This document shows, one piece after another, positions 33,264 to 42,198 of a stretch of 64,000 nt of DNA. The notes beneath the pieces were generated by a model. The model had not been told where the DNA came from, did no database searches, and saw only the letters and a program-made list of their open reading frames with translations. This DNA is from Sinosporangium siamense. GTDB lineage: Bacteria; Actinomycetota; Actinomycetes; Streptosporangiales; Streptosporangiaceae. The DNA lies in contig NZ_BOOW01000054.1 of the NCBI RefSeq assembly GCF_016863435.1, forward strand, positions 22,044-86,043, written 5' to 3'. Numbering within the stretch: the stretch's first letter is position 1; every line of letters begins with the position of its first letter. A program made the position numbers and the translations under genes.

Positions 33264-35123
33264 TCACCCGGCGAGCGGGACCCACTCCCGGATGCCGCCG
33301 CGCGCGACCCTGACCAGCCCGTATTCGGTCATCTTGAGCCCGGGGATGCTCGCCGCCAGGCAGGCGAACCCGGCGCTCGGCACCAGGCCGGGCAGCGGCG
33401 AGCCGAGCTCGTCCCTGATGGCCTCCGCGACGCTCCGGGAGCTCGCGAGCGTCTGGGCAAGGGGCGCGTGCGAGACGATGCCGAAGGTCGGCAACGCCAC
33501 CTCGGCCCGGACCTCGCCGTCACGGACCACCACGATCCCGCCCTTCAGCTCGGCGCAGCGGTTGGCCGCGAGCGCCATGTCCTCGTCGTCCACCCCCACC
33601 ACCATGAGGTTCATGACCCCGGCGTTGATCGTCGCCGCGACCGCGCCTCGCCGTACGCCCAGCCCGCCGATCAGCGCCGTCGCGAGACGGCCCGACGCCT
33701 CGTGCCGGTCCACGACGGCGATCTTGGCGATGTCCCGGTCCTCGTCCGCCACCGGCCCGCCGTCGCGGACCGGCAGGTCGAGCAACTGCTCCGCCGTACG
33801 GAGCGACCCGGGGGTTATCCCGATCACCCTGAGGGCCTGAGTTCCGTCCGCCACCGGCAGCCGGAAGTCGTCCCCTGTGAGGGTGCGGCCCACCCGCACC
33901 ATGTCGTTCCACTCGGCCGGATAGTCCTCAACCCTGCTGGGCAGCAGGTACCTGCCGTTCTCCGCGCACAGCCGGCCACGGCTGAGCGTGCGCACGACCC
34001 GGAAAGAGGCCAGGTCCTCGACCAGCGCGAGCGAGGCCAGACGGCCGGGCAGCACCGCGCCGTAGTCCCGCTCCAGGCCCATGGACCGGGCCGCGTTCAG
34101 CGTCACCATGCGGACGGCGTCCACCGGCGCGACCCCGTTGCGGACCAGCATGCGCAGCTTGTGGTCCTGGTGCCCGAGCTCGGCGAGGCTGTGCAGCTCC
34201 TGCTCGTCACTGCACGCGCTGAACATCGAGGGGTCGGCGCCGAACTCGGTGATGGCGGGCAGGACGTTGAGCAGGTCCTGGGTCGAGGAGCCCTCACGCA
34301 GCTGGACGACCACGCCGAGCCGTACACGCTCAAGTGCCTCTTCAACCGTGGTGACCTCGTGGTCGGAGGCCACGCCCTGCGCCACCGCGGCCTGTACGGC
34401 AGGACCGGACAGCCCCTCCATGTGCCCGCCGATCACCCGGCCGCGCTGGATCGCCTCGGCCCACACCCCGGCCAGCCCGGGGACAGGCAACCGGCTCGCG
34501 TCGTCGTTCCACTCACGCAGCTCGACGCACTGCTCGTGCTCGACCAGCGCCCGCAGGTCCTCGATCGAGAACCGGTTCAGGCAGCCGAACTCGCCGAACC
34601 CGAGCGCGCCGGCGAAGAAGGGCGAGAGCAGGGCGTCCAGGCCCGTGCCAGCTCCCCTTTCCAGCTGCGCCTCCACCGCGCGGTGGCCCGCGATGTAGGC
34701 GGACTCAGAGAAGCAGCTGCTCAGCGCGACCGTTCCCATGGGCACGAGCAGCTCGGCCAGCCGCTCGACGGTCACCTGCGAGAAGCCCACGTGGAAGTGC
34801 GGGTCGATGAACCCCGGCAGCACGAACACGCCCGTGGCGTCGATGCGCTCCGTGCCGTCGCCGACGCAGTGCCCGACGTCGCCGACCGCCGCGATCCTGG
34901 CTCCGGCGACCGCCACGTCGCCCCGGTAGATGCACCCGGTCAGGACGTCGACGACGCGGCCGCCGGTGATGACGAGATCGGCGGGCTCGCGGCCCGCGGC
35001 CACGTCGGCGGCGTGCCGCCGCCCGGCGGGCGAGCTCTCCGTTGCAGAGGAATCCATCGTGTTCACCTGCTTCTCGTTACGCGGTCGTCTGTCGCGGATG
35101 CCGGCGGCTTCGCTCACACTCAT
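33264..35123 (-). CDS. Adenine deaminase-like amidohydrolase
   Basis: The protein (619 residues from the coupled ATG) matches the Ade-type adenine deaminase family. The metal-binding start PGFIDPHFHVGFSQVT holds the HxH pair. VIGGHMEGLSG and AVQGVASDHEV-like segments follow, then the second domain MVTLNAARSMGLERDYGAVLPG. The C-terminal half has INAGVMNLMVVGVDDEDMA. It should hydrolyse an amino-purine or a related cyclic C-N bond. The start at 35123 overlaps the transporter stop (ATGA) with AGGAGGG upstream; ATG at 35057 with AGGTG is an alternative. With RidA in the operon, deamination of a nitrogen compound is plausible. Confidence 0.85.
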   Translation of the reverse strand: MSVSEAAGIRDRRPRNEKQVNTMDSSATESSPAGRRHAADVAAGREPADLVITGGRVVDVLTGCIYRGDVAVAGARIAAVGDVGHCVGDGTERIDATGVFVLPGFIDPHFHVGFSQVTVERLAELLVPMGTVALSSCFSESAYIAGHRAVEAQLERGAGTGLDALLSPFFAGALGFGEFGCLNRFSIEDLRALVEHEQCVELREWNDDASRLPVPGLAGVWAEAIQRGRVIGGHMEGLSGPAVQAAVAQGVASDHEVTTVEEALERVRLGVVVQLREGSSTQDLLNVLPAITEFGADPSMFSACSDEQELHSLAELGHQDHKLRMLVRNGVAPVDAVRMVTLNAARSMGLERDYGAVLPGRLASLALVEDLASFRVVRTLSRGRLCAENGRYLLPSRVEDYPAEWNDMVRVGRTLTGDDFRLPVADGTQALRVIGITPGSLRTAEQLLDLPVRDGGPVADEDRDIAKIAVVDRHEASGRLATALIGGLGVRRGAVAATINAGVMNLMVVGVDDEDMALAANRCAELKGGIVVVRDGEVRAEVALPTFGIVSHAPLAQTLASSRSVAEAIRDELGSPLPGLVPSAGFACLAASIPGLKMTEYGLVRVARGGIREWVPLAG

Positions 35124-37696
35124 GCGCTCGCGGCCCTCCTGAACAGGCGCCCGCCCCTGAAGCCGCAGAACAGCGCCGCGGCGACCAGCGTCAGGATGCC
35201 GAGCAGCCAGTGCCGCCAGGCCTCGTTCAGGTCCAGGAACGCGCTCACGTTGATCGTCACCTCGATCAGCACCGCGCCCAGGGCCGCGCTGAGGAAGGAG
35301 CCCCGGCCGCCGTAGATGCTGGCTCCGGCCAGGATGACCGCGGTGATGCTGCTGAAGGTGTACGTCAGCCCAGCGGTCGCGTCGCCGATGCCGTTCTGGC
35401 CCATCAGCACGATCGCGCCGAGGGCGGCGAACACCGAGCAGGCGCCATACCCGAGGATGTGCGTCAGCGTGACCTTCGCGGCCAGCCGGTGCGCCGCGGG
35501 CTCGTCGGAGCCCACCGCGCGCAACTGCAACCCCCAGCGTGTGCGGCGCAGCACCCATTCGGCGGCCACCGCGACGACGACCGCGGCGACGAACACCCAC
35601 GGCACGAACCCGATCGTGGCGTGCAGCCCGGTGATGACGCTGTCGTGGATGAAGCCACCGGGAAGGGGACGGAGCAGCAGCGACACGCCCTGCAGCACGA
35701 TGAAGGCGACCAGCGTGGCGACCACCGGCGACATCCCGGCCAGCCGGATCATCGACCCGTTGAGCACGCCCACGAGCGCGGCGAGCACGACCATGGCGGC
35801 GATCGCGGTGACCGTGCCGGCGACGCTGCCCGAGGTGGCCAGGAACGACGCGACGACGACCAGGAAGCCCGTCAACGGTCCGATCGACAGGTCGATCCCG
35901 CCCAGGACGACGGCGATCATCTGCCCCAGGGAGACGAAGATGAGCGCGCTCATCGTGTAGAGCAGGCCTTCGAAGTTCTGCGGGGTCAGCAACTGGTCGT
36001 TCCCCGCCGCGCCGAAGGCGACGAGCAGCAGGGCCGCGACCGCGAGCACGATGCCCGGGGCGTGGTCACCGCTCATCAGCCTCTTCGCCCACGGCACGGA
36101 CGGCGACCGCCGCGAGGCGGGCGGGCCGGTCTCCGGCTCCGCCGCGGCGCCGACCGGCTTGCCGTACGGCGTCGCGGCGGCGCTGGACGGCGAGCCTTTC
36201 AGGATCGCCCCGGTGATCGCCTCCTCCGTCACCTCGGAGCCCTCCAGCTCGGCGCACACCCGCCCCCTCGAGAAGATCACCACCCGGTCGCAGAGGCCCT
36301 GCAGCTCGTGGGTGTCGGAGGAGACGACGAGCACGGCGTTGCCTTCGTCCGCCAGCCCGCGCAGGATCCGGTAGATCTCCAGGCGCGTCCCGACGTCCAC
36401 GCCCTGGGTCGGCTCCTCCGCGATGAGCAGCCGCGGCCGGGCGAGCAGCGAGCGGGCCAGGACGACCTTCTGCTGGTTGCCGCCGGAGAGCGTGCCCGCG
36501 GGGGTCTCCAGCGACGGGGTCTTCACCGCGAGCGCGCCGACCTGCGCCGCCGTCACCGACCGCTCTTGGCTCCGCCGTACGAAACCTGCCTTCGCCCGGT
36601 CGGCGAGCGTGAGCACGGCGGCGTTCTCCCGCACCGACAGGGACTTGAAGAGCCCTTCGCGCGGCCGGTCGCCGGGAACATACACGATTCCGGCGTCGAG
36701 GGCGCGCCGGGGCGTGGCAGGCCGGACGGGCGCCCCCTGGATCCGGACCTCGCCGTCGAGGCGCTGCAACCCCGCGACGGCGCGGGCGAGGTCGTGGTGC
36801 CCGTTGCCCGGCATGCCGGCGAGACCGACCACCTCTCCCGGACGGATGCGCAGGTCGATGTCGTGGAACCGGGGCCCGGAGACCGCGCGCAGGTCAAGGA
36901 CCGGCGCCGCGCCTGGATCCGCACCGTCGCCGGTCGCCTTGCCGGGAAAGGTGGAGTCGATGGGACGGCCCACGATGAGGCGCAGCACGTCCTCCTCGGT
37001 CACGTCGGCCATGTTGAAGGTTCCGCGCGTCTCCCCGTCGCGGAGCACGGTGATCCGGTCGGCGATGCGCCGCACCTCGGGGAGGCGGTGTGAGATGTAG
37101 ACGACGGCGGTGCCGGTGGCGGCGAAGCGGCGCACCTGCTCGAACAGCCGCTCCACGTCCTCGGCGACGAGGGCCTCGGTCGGCTCGTCGAGGATGAGCA
37201 CGCGCGGCTCCATGGCCAGCGCCTTGGCGATCTCGACGAGCTGGCGGTCGGCGACCGAGAGGCCGGAGATCCGTTCGTGCAGGCCCACGTCCGCGCCGAC
37301 GAGGTCCAGCCGCTCCCGCGCCCACGTCGCCGCCCGGCTCATCGGCGGCCGCCAGGCGGGCAGCATCGCGAACACCAGGTTCTCCATCACCGTCAGGTCG
37401 GGCAGCAGGGCGGGCTGCTGGTAGACGACGGCCAGGCCGAGTTCCTGCGCGGCCGACGGCGACGGATGCCGCATGACCTGGTGACAGATCTCCACGGTGC
37501 CGGTGTCGGCGAGCAGCGACCCCGCGGCGATGGCCATCAGCGTCGACTTGCCCGCGCCGTTCTCCCCGACGATCGCGTGCACCTCGCCGGGGAGGACCTC
37601 GAGCTCGGCGGAGCGCAGGGCCACGACCCCGGGGTAGCGTTTCGTCACTCCGGTCAGGCGCAGTACGGGGCCGTTCACGGGACCGTCGCTTGTCAT
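35120..37696 (-). CDS. Sugar-type ABC importer: RbsA-like ATPase fused to RbsC-like permease
   Basis: The 858-residue protein joins a double ATPase to a permease. The first nucleotide domain has Walker A GENGAGKST at 44-52 and Walker B LILDEPTEAL. The second (about 260-500) has the degenerate GMPGNGHHDLAR and the signature LSGGNQQKVVLARSL. From about 530 on come some ten hydrophobic helices with GGIDLSIGPLTGF, typical of RbsC. Ribose-family importers normally use separate genes. The binding protein and a second permease are encoded just upstream, so the working importer may pair two different permease halves. Substrate is probably a sugar, nucleoside or similar. Confidence 0.9.
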   Translation of the reverse strand: MTSDGPVNGPVLRLTGVTKRYPGVVALRSAELEVLPGEVHAIVGENGAGKSTLMAIAAGSLLADTGTVEICHQVMRHPSPSAAQELGLAVVYQQPALLPDLTVMENLVFAMLPAWRPPMSRAATWARERLDLVGADVGLHERISGLSVADRQLVEIAKALAMEPRVLILDEPTEALVAEDVERLFEQVRRFAATGTAVVYISHRLPEVRRIADRITVLRDGETRGTFNMADVTEEDVLRLIVGRPIDSTFPGKATGDGADPGAAPVLDLRAVSGPRFHDIDLRIRPGEVVGLAGMPGNGHHDLARAVAGLQRLDGEVRIQGAPVRPATPRRALDAGIVYVPGDRPREGLFKSLSVRENAAVLTLADRAKAGFVRRSQERSVTAAQVGALAVKTPSLETPAGTLSGGNQQKVVLARSLLARPRLLIAEEPTQGVDVGTRLEIYRILRGLADEGNAVLVVSSDTHELQGLCDRVVIFSRGRVCAELEGSEVTEEAITGAILKGSPSSAAATPYGKPVGAAAEPETGPPASRRSPSVPWAKRLMSGDHAPGIVLAVAALLLVAFGAAGNDQLLTPQNFEGLLYTMSALIFVSLGQMIAVVLGGIDLSIGPLTGFLVVVASFLATSGSVAGTVTAIAAMVVLAALVGVLNGSMIRLAGMSPVVATLVAFIVLQGVSLLLRPLPGGFIHDSVITGLHATIGFVPWVFVAAVVVAVAAEWVLRRTRWGLQLRAVGSDEPAAHRLAAKVTLTHILGYGACSVFAALGAIVLMGQNGIGDATAGLTYTFSSITAVILAGASIYGGRGSFLSAALGAVLIEVTINVSAFLDLNEAWRHWLLGILTLVAAALFCGFRGGRLFRRAASA

Positions 37697-37697
37697 G

Positions 37698-38870
37698 TCA
37701 TCCTCCGCTGGTGAACAACTGGGCGAGCTTGTCCGCGGGGAGTTGCGCGGACAGCGTGGCGTCCGGGGGCAGGCTCGGCTCGCACTTCGGCGCCAGATCG
37801 CTGCCCGCCGTCGAATCCTCCGTGAACGGGACCTCGATGACGGACGGCTCGTCGTTCGGCTTGCCGTTGGCCGCGGCCACGCCCTTGCGCAACGCGAGCC
37901 GGATGATCCACGTGTAGGAGGAGATCGTGCTCAGCTCGAAGTTCTCGTTCTTCGGCTTGTGCTCCTTGTACAGGCAGGCCAGCTCGTTGATGTCGCCCGC
38001 GCTCCACGGCACGAGCGGACGGCCGGCGTTCACGAACGCCCGGATCGCTCCCGCGGAGACCAGGCCCGAGTCGGCGATGACGCCGTCGATCTTCGCGTGC
38101 TTCGACAGCAGACCGGACATCACCTTCTGCGCCTGGGCCTGGTCCCAGTTCGTGTCGGTGGGACCGTCGCCGAGCAGCCTCATCCCCGGATGCCGGGCCA
38201 GCACCTGCTTGATGCCCTCGGCCTCACTCAGGCTCGCCGGGTTGCCCGGCGTGCCGCCGAGGAAGACGATGTCGCCTTTCCCGTCGAGCCGCTTGACCAT
38301 CCATTCGGCCCACGCCCGGCCCATCGCCACGCCGTCGAAGGTCGGCGCGTCCACGTAGTCCACGCCGGGCGTGCCGCCCATGGTCCCCACGGCCCACGGC
38401 ACGACCGCCACTCCGCGCTGCATGGCCCGGCGAAGGGTCGGCAGCAGCGCGTCGCCCGCGTCCGGCAGGGTGACGATCACATCGACGCCCTTGGCCACGG
38501 CCGCGTTGATCTCCGAGATCATCTTGGAGGGGTCGCCCTGCGCGTTGTGGTAGGTGACCTTGGTGATGTTGGGACACTTGGCTGCCTCGTCCAGCAGCTC
38601 GGCGTGGGCGACCTTGCGCCAGGAGTTCTGCGCGCCGTCGATGTGCGCCACGGTGATGGGCTTGTCGCCGCACACCTCCGCCATGGTCTTCAGCTCGGCC
38701 ACGGTGCCGCGCTCGCCTGCCCTGACCTTGCCGACAGTGCCTGAGCCGCCGCCGTTCGTGCCGCCGGAGCCGTTCGTGCCGCAGGCGCTCAGCGTGAGCA
38801 CCATGGCGGCCGCCGCGCATCCCAGCGCCCTGGTCTTTAAGGGGACGCGCCGTGTGGAAGTTCCGTTCAT
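37698..38870 (-). CDS. Sugar-type ABC substrate-binding lipoprotein
   Basis: The 390-residue protein has a lipoprotein signal with lipobox LSAC and Cys30, then a Gly/Asn/Thr-rich linker. The mature domain is of the RbsB type (periplasmic-binding I fold): KVTYHNAQGDPSKMISEINAAVAKGVDVIVTLPDA and DGVIADSGLVSAGAIRAF. It captures the ligand for the fused ATPase-permease encoded next, one base away. Its ribosome binding site AGGAGGG lies in the last codons of the upstream permease gene as that gene was before its amber stop. Confidence 0.9.
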   Translation of the reverse strand: MNGTSTRRVPLKTRALGCAAAAMVLTLSACGTNGSGGTNGGGSGTVGKVRAGERGTVAELKTMAEVCGDKPITVAHIDGAQNSWRKVAHAELLDEAAKCPNITKVTYHNAQGDPSKMISEINAAVAKGVDVIVTLPDAGDALLPTLRRAMQRGVAVVPWAVGTMGGTPGVDYVDAPTFDGVAMGRAWAEWMVKRLDGKGDIVFLGGTPGNPASLSEAEGIKQVLARHPGMRLLGDGPTDTNWDQAQAQKVMSGLLSKHAKIDGVIADSGLVSAGAIRAFVNAGRPLVPWSAGDINELACLYKEHKPKNENFELSTISSYTWIIRLALRKGVAAANGKPNDEPSVIEVPFTEDSTAGSDLAPKCEPSLPPDATLSAQLPADKLAQLFTSGG

Positions 38871-39944
38871 CTATCTGCCCTCCTGGGAGTCGTTGGGCCC
38901 CTGGACGGCCTTCTCACGTCGCCGGGCGCCCCGTCTCGCCGGGGCCGAGCGCCGGCGGACTCGGTAGAGGATCACGCCGAGCGCGATGATCAGGCCCTGG
39001 ATCAGGTACTGCACCGCCGTCCCGGCTCCCAGGGACAGGACAATCTGGTTGAGCTAGGTAAGGAAGAGCGCTCCCAACACAGTGCCGAGGACCGTTCCAC
39101 GGCCTCCGGCGAGCGCGGTGCCGCCCACCACCACGGCGGCGATACCGGCGAGCAGGTAGCTGTCTCCGATGTTCAAAGCCGGTGTACGGATGAATCCGGC
39201 CAGAAGGACGCCCGCCGCGGCGTGGCAGAGCGCGGCGCAGACATAGGTGCCCGTGCCGTACCGGATGAGCGAGATGGCAGCCGCCCGCGCCGCGGCCGGA
39301 TTGGCACCCACCGCCTGGAACCGCCTGCCTAGCACGGTCCGGTGGACGACAAGCGCCACGATCACCGCGACCGACACCGCGATGAGCACGGTGTTGGGCA
39401 CCCCGAGCGTCTTGGCCAGCGCGAACCTCTGCAGACCGGCGGGCACCGCGCCGGGCGAGCCGTTGGTGAAGTGCTGGACTCCGCCGAGGAGCAGCGCGTT
39501 GCCGCCCAGCGTCGCCACCAGCGGCGTCACCCCGACCACGGTGACCAGGTAGCCGTGCGCGAGGCCTACGGCGAGGGCGAGCAGGACGACCAGCAGGAGC
39601 GCGGGCACCAGCCCGGAGTCGGCTCCGCCGGGATATTTGGTCACGATCACCGCGGACATCGAGATGACGCCGGCGACCGAGAGGTCCAGCCCTCCCTGCT
39701 GGATCACGAGCATCTGGCCGATGGCCGTGACGGCCAGCAGCGCCGCGAAGGGCGCCATCGACAGGAGCGAGTCCGTCGCCAGTGTCCCGGGGACGAATAA
39801 CGCGCTACCGGCGAAGAGTAACGCGGTCATCACCAGGGCCGACGGGACCGTGACGCGCGCCGGCCTGACCGGGGTCCGGCCGGCGGCGCCGGTCCCGCCG
39901 GCGACCGGCCCGGCAGTGCTCTCGGAGGTCTGGGATGCGTTCAT
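38871..39944 (-). pseudogene. RbsC-like ABC permease interrupted by in-frame TAG
   Basis: The frame from ATG 39944 encodes a permease with about ten helices and GGLDLSVAGVISM. It meets TAG at 39054-39056 after 296 residues (GALFLT then stop). The same frame then continues LNQIVLSLGAGTAVQYLIQG and runs 61 codons to a stop at 38871-38873, right before the binding-protein ATG. Ribose-type permeases normally read FLTQLNQ here, so CAG to TAG is the simplest change. The truncated product would lack the last helix. I mark it as a likely pseudogene, though a shortened protein or readthrough cannot be excluded. Confidence 0.75.
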
Positions 39945-39994
39945 GTCCACCTCTCGATGCACACACGGTCGCAGTACGAAACGTGAAGGGCGGA

Positions 39995-40459
39995 TCAGGC
40001 CGGCGGCGCGGCGGCGACAACGTGGATCTCCAGCCGCAGCCGGGGATCGGTCGCCAGCCGCGTCACCTCCACGGTGGTGCTGGTGGGAATGTGACCGCCG
40101 AACCACTCCGCCTGGATCCGGTTCACCGCGTCCTGGTCCTCGGCGACGTTGGTGAAGAACCGGATCAGGTTCACCACGTCACGGCGCTCGGCCCCCGCGG
40201 CGCGCAGGGCCTGGTCCAGGTGTTCAAAGGCGGTGCGAGCCTGTGCGGCGCCGTCTGCGGGGATCGCGTCGAAGACCTCGGGCCGGTGCGGGTGGTCGTG
40301 GTAGACCGGTGCCCCGGTCACCCCGGAGATGAAGACCAGGCGCGCCGACGACACGACGCGGATGGCCGGGACGAAGGGGCTGACGATGTCCGGGTCATAG
40401 CCCTCGTGGTGAATGATCTCCGACTGACCGACGGTAACGATCTCGGGAATGTCGCTCAC
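39995..40459 (-). CDS. RidA family (enamine/imine deaminase) protein
   Basis: The 154-residue protein belongs to the RidA/YjgF family, small trimeric proteins that hydrolyse reactive enamines and imines. VFISGVTGAPVYHD, then AQARTAFEHLDQALRAAGAERRDVVNLIRF and TSTTVEVTRLATDPRLRLEI fit the family; the last block contains the Arg that binds the substrate carboxylate (EVTRLATDPRLRLEIHV region). It is the first gene of the LacI-controlled operon, 51 bases after a LacI box, and suggests that an imine or enamine arises in the pathway. Confidence 0.88.
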   Translation of the reverse strand: MSDIPEIVTVGQSEIIHHEGYDPDIVSPFVPAIRVVSSARLVFISGVTGAPVYHDHPHRPEVFDAIPADGAAQARTAFEHLDQALRAAGAERRDVVNLIRFFTNVAEDQDAVNRIQAEWFGGHIPTSTTVEVTRLATDPRLRLEIHVVAAAPPA

Positions 40460-40510
40460 GGCTTCTCCTAGGCATCGTGCTGCGTTTCAGAGTGTGACGC
40501 TATTCCTGAT

Positions 40511-40524
40511 GGCAATCGATTGTC
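40511..40524. promoter_or_regulatory. LacI-type operator at the operon head
   Basis: GGCAATCGATTGTC is a near-perfect palindrome around a central CG, 51 bases upstream of the RidA ATG. It is the most symmetric of the four boxes and probably the main control site of the minus-strand operon. Confidence 0.7.
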
Positions 40525-40853
40525 AACGAGTGACCTGCACCTTTACTAAAAGTCACCGCTGGAGCGACAAACCTCTGCACTGACGGCTGACCAGGCCTTT
40601 CGACGGATGCCACCTCCTCCGCCGCAGCCTCGCCGCGCCCACTTCCACGGCCGATCAACCGGCACGGCCCGCCGGGAGCGCTCCGCCACCGCCCTGCTCA
40701 CGCACCGACGACACTGCGGCCGGGAGCACGGCATCGGTCCGGCCGACGAGCCCACGACTCCCGCCTGATCCCCGCAAGGCCGATCCGCTCATCGCTGCCG
40801 GCCTGGCAGCACTTCCCGATCGTGGGCCGCACGTCACATCAGGAGACGACGGT
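40525..40853. other. Intergenic stretch without a supported gene
   Basis: About 330 GC-rich bases lie between the LacI box and the ECF sigma relic. Short frames exist on both strands but none has a recognisable domain, ribosome binding site or coupling. It may hold decayed 3' parts of the sigma gene. Confidence 0.4.
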
Positions 40854-41054
40854 TCACCGTCGCGGCGTGCGGCCGCCGGAGTGGAGGAAGTCTCGCGGCG
40901 GTCCTTCGACCGGCCACCTGCCCAGCGCCAGTGTGCAGGCCTCCTGCAGCGCGTCCTCGGCCACGTCGATGTCGCCGAGCAGGCTGATCAGGGCGGCCAG
41001 CGACCGGCCGTACTCCTCGCGGAAGATCCGGCCGATCGCTTCCTTGTCGATCAT
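40854..41054 (-). pseudogene. ECF sigma factor fragment (region 2 start)
   Basis: Starting at ATG 41054 the frame reads IGRIFREEYGRSLAALISLL, then GDIDVAEDALQEACTLALGRW, the beginning of region 2 in RpoE-like ECF sigma factors. After GPPRD the similarity stops and the frame ends 13 residues later. Regions 2.3-4 are missing, so it cannot work as a sigma factor. It overlaps the end of an upstream YCII-like relic by TAATG, the usual pairing for this ECF group. Confidence 0.65.
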
Positions 41055-41140
41055 TATTCGGACGTGGCGGCGAACGGGCGCACCTCGATCGGCGTGTTGA
41101 TGGCCGCGGTGACCTGAACGATCAAGTCAGGCGGCCCGCA
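41054..41140 (-). pseudogene. YCII/DGPF-like C-terminal fragment
   Basis: The minus-strand frame ending in TAA at 41054-41056 reads VTAAINTPIEVRPFAATSE. The IEVRPF end is what YCII-related (DGPF) proteins show just before an ECF sigma gene. Only about 28 codons survive. The TAATG overlap with the sigma relic supports a once-paired YCII-ECF unit; the assignment is tentative. Confidence 0.4.
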
Positions 41141-41158
41141 ACGAGCCCGCGACCTGCT

Positions 41159-41848
41159 CTAGCAGGCTGAAATGGGCTCGGTCGTGACCGATTCACCGCC
41201 GGGATATGTGAAGGACGACCGAGGCGAGTAGAAGCCCCAGGTGATCTCCAATGGGTCGGCCGGGCGGAGGGCGTAGACAGGGTGTGAGGGGTCCAGGAAC
41301 TCCAGCGAAACAACCTCGAACGGATCGACCGGCTCGGCGACGAACGGGTAAACGCCGCTGAGCTTTTGCCCGTCGACCTCGGTGATATAGCGCAACTGCC
41401 CCCGGTTGACCGCCGCACCGGTTTTGCCGACCCTGGCCGTTGTACGGATCACCGGCACGCCGTCGATCTCGGTCGTGGCCACGAGCTTCTTGCCCTTGAC
41501 CTCGATGGTGGTGCGGCCCTCGGTGGCGGGCACGCCCCGGGCGGCGGCGTAGTCGCGCACGACCGGGCTGGAGTTGAAGTAGTGCGTCCACCAGCGGCCG
41601 TTGGTCTCGCCGTCGGGAGCATAGGCGTCGGCCAGGTCGGGGCCGATGTAGGTCAGGGAGTAGGCACCGAAACCCGAGGTCTGCTCGGGGCGGTCGACCA
41701 CGTACTGGTTCATGAACACCTGCCGGTTGGCGGCCGGCTTCAGGTCGGCGGGCACCAGGCCCTCGACGGCTTCCGGGTCGGCCGGTATCCAGCCGAAGTA
41801 GATCATCCGACTGTTGACGACGAGCTGGGGGGCCACCAGTTCGGGCAC
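41159..41848 (-). CDS. Acetoacetate decarboxylase-like protein
   Basis: The 229-residue protein has the look of the acetoacetate decarboxylase (ADC) superfamily: an opening strand RMIYFGWIPADPEAVEGLVP, a middle YSLTYIGPDLAD, and a lysine-rich strand TTIEVKGKKLVATTEIDG where the Schiff-base Lys of ADC lies. Whether the true catalytic Lys is present cannot be settled by eye. GTG at 41848 is preferred because GGGAGA lies just upstream; an ATG at 41929 has no ribosome binding site. It is divergent from the RIP-hemopexin gene and probably modifies a small keto acid or a related metabolite. Confidence 0.6.
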   Translation of the reverse strand: MPELVAPQLVVNSRMIYFGWIPADPEAVEGLVPADLKPAANRQVFMNQYVVDRPEQTSGFGAYSLTYIGPDLADAYAPDGETNGRWWTHYFNSSPVVRDYAAARGVPATEGRTTIEVKGKKLVATTEIDGVPVIRTTARVGKTGAAVNRGQLRYITEVDGQKLSGVYPFVAEPVDPFEVVSLEFLDPSHPVYALRPADPLEITWGFYSPRSSFTYPGGESVTTEPISAC

Positions 41849-42198
41849 ACGTTCTCCCTGCTTATAACGACTTACAGCCGGAACATATGTCAAGTCGCCC
41901 CAAAAAACAATCATGACAGAAAACTTCACATTCGCCCACAGAGTGCGCTATATGGCGTCTTCACCCACCAGCAGGCCATAAACGGGACCTTTAGCCGACT
42001 AAGCCCGTCAGAGTGATCCCGTTTACGGGGGATATATGCGGGTATTAGCGGTAATTCCTGGAACGTAGCAATGAGCACAGCACCTCAATGCCGCACCACC
42101 CGGCGAGGCATTGCAAGGAAATTCCGGCCCGACCGAAATGCTCACTTTCGTCGCCCCTCCGGCTCCAGCGATCACAACACACACGAAGGGTAATCGGC
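41849..42198. other. Divergent intergenic region
   Basis: This 350-base, relatively AT-rich region separates the ADC-like gene (minus) from the RIP-hemopexin gene (plus) and must hold both promoters. No convincing operator, hairpin or small gene could be identified. The lower GC content continues into the fusion gene. Confidence 0.45.

Noticed and set aside
40546..40837. Short minus-strand frames rich in Arg, Gly and Ser
   Set aside because: Typical chance frames in GC-rich DNA; they lack starts with ribosome binding sites and any family signature.
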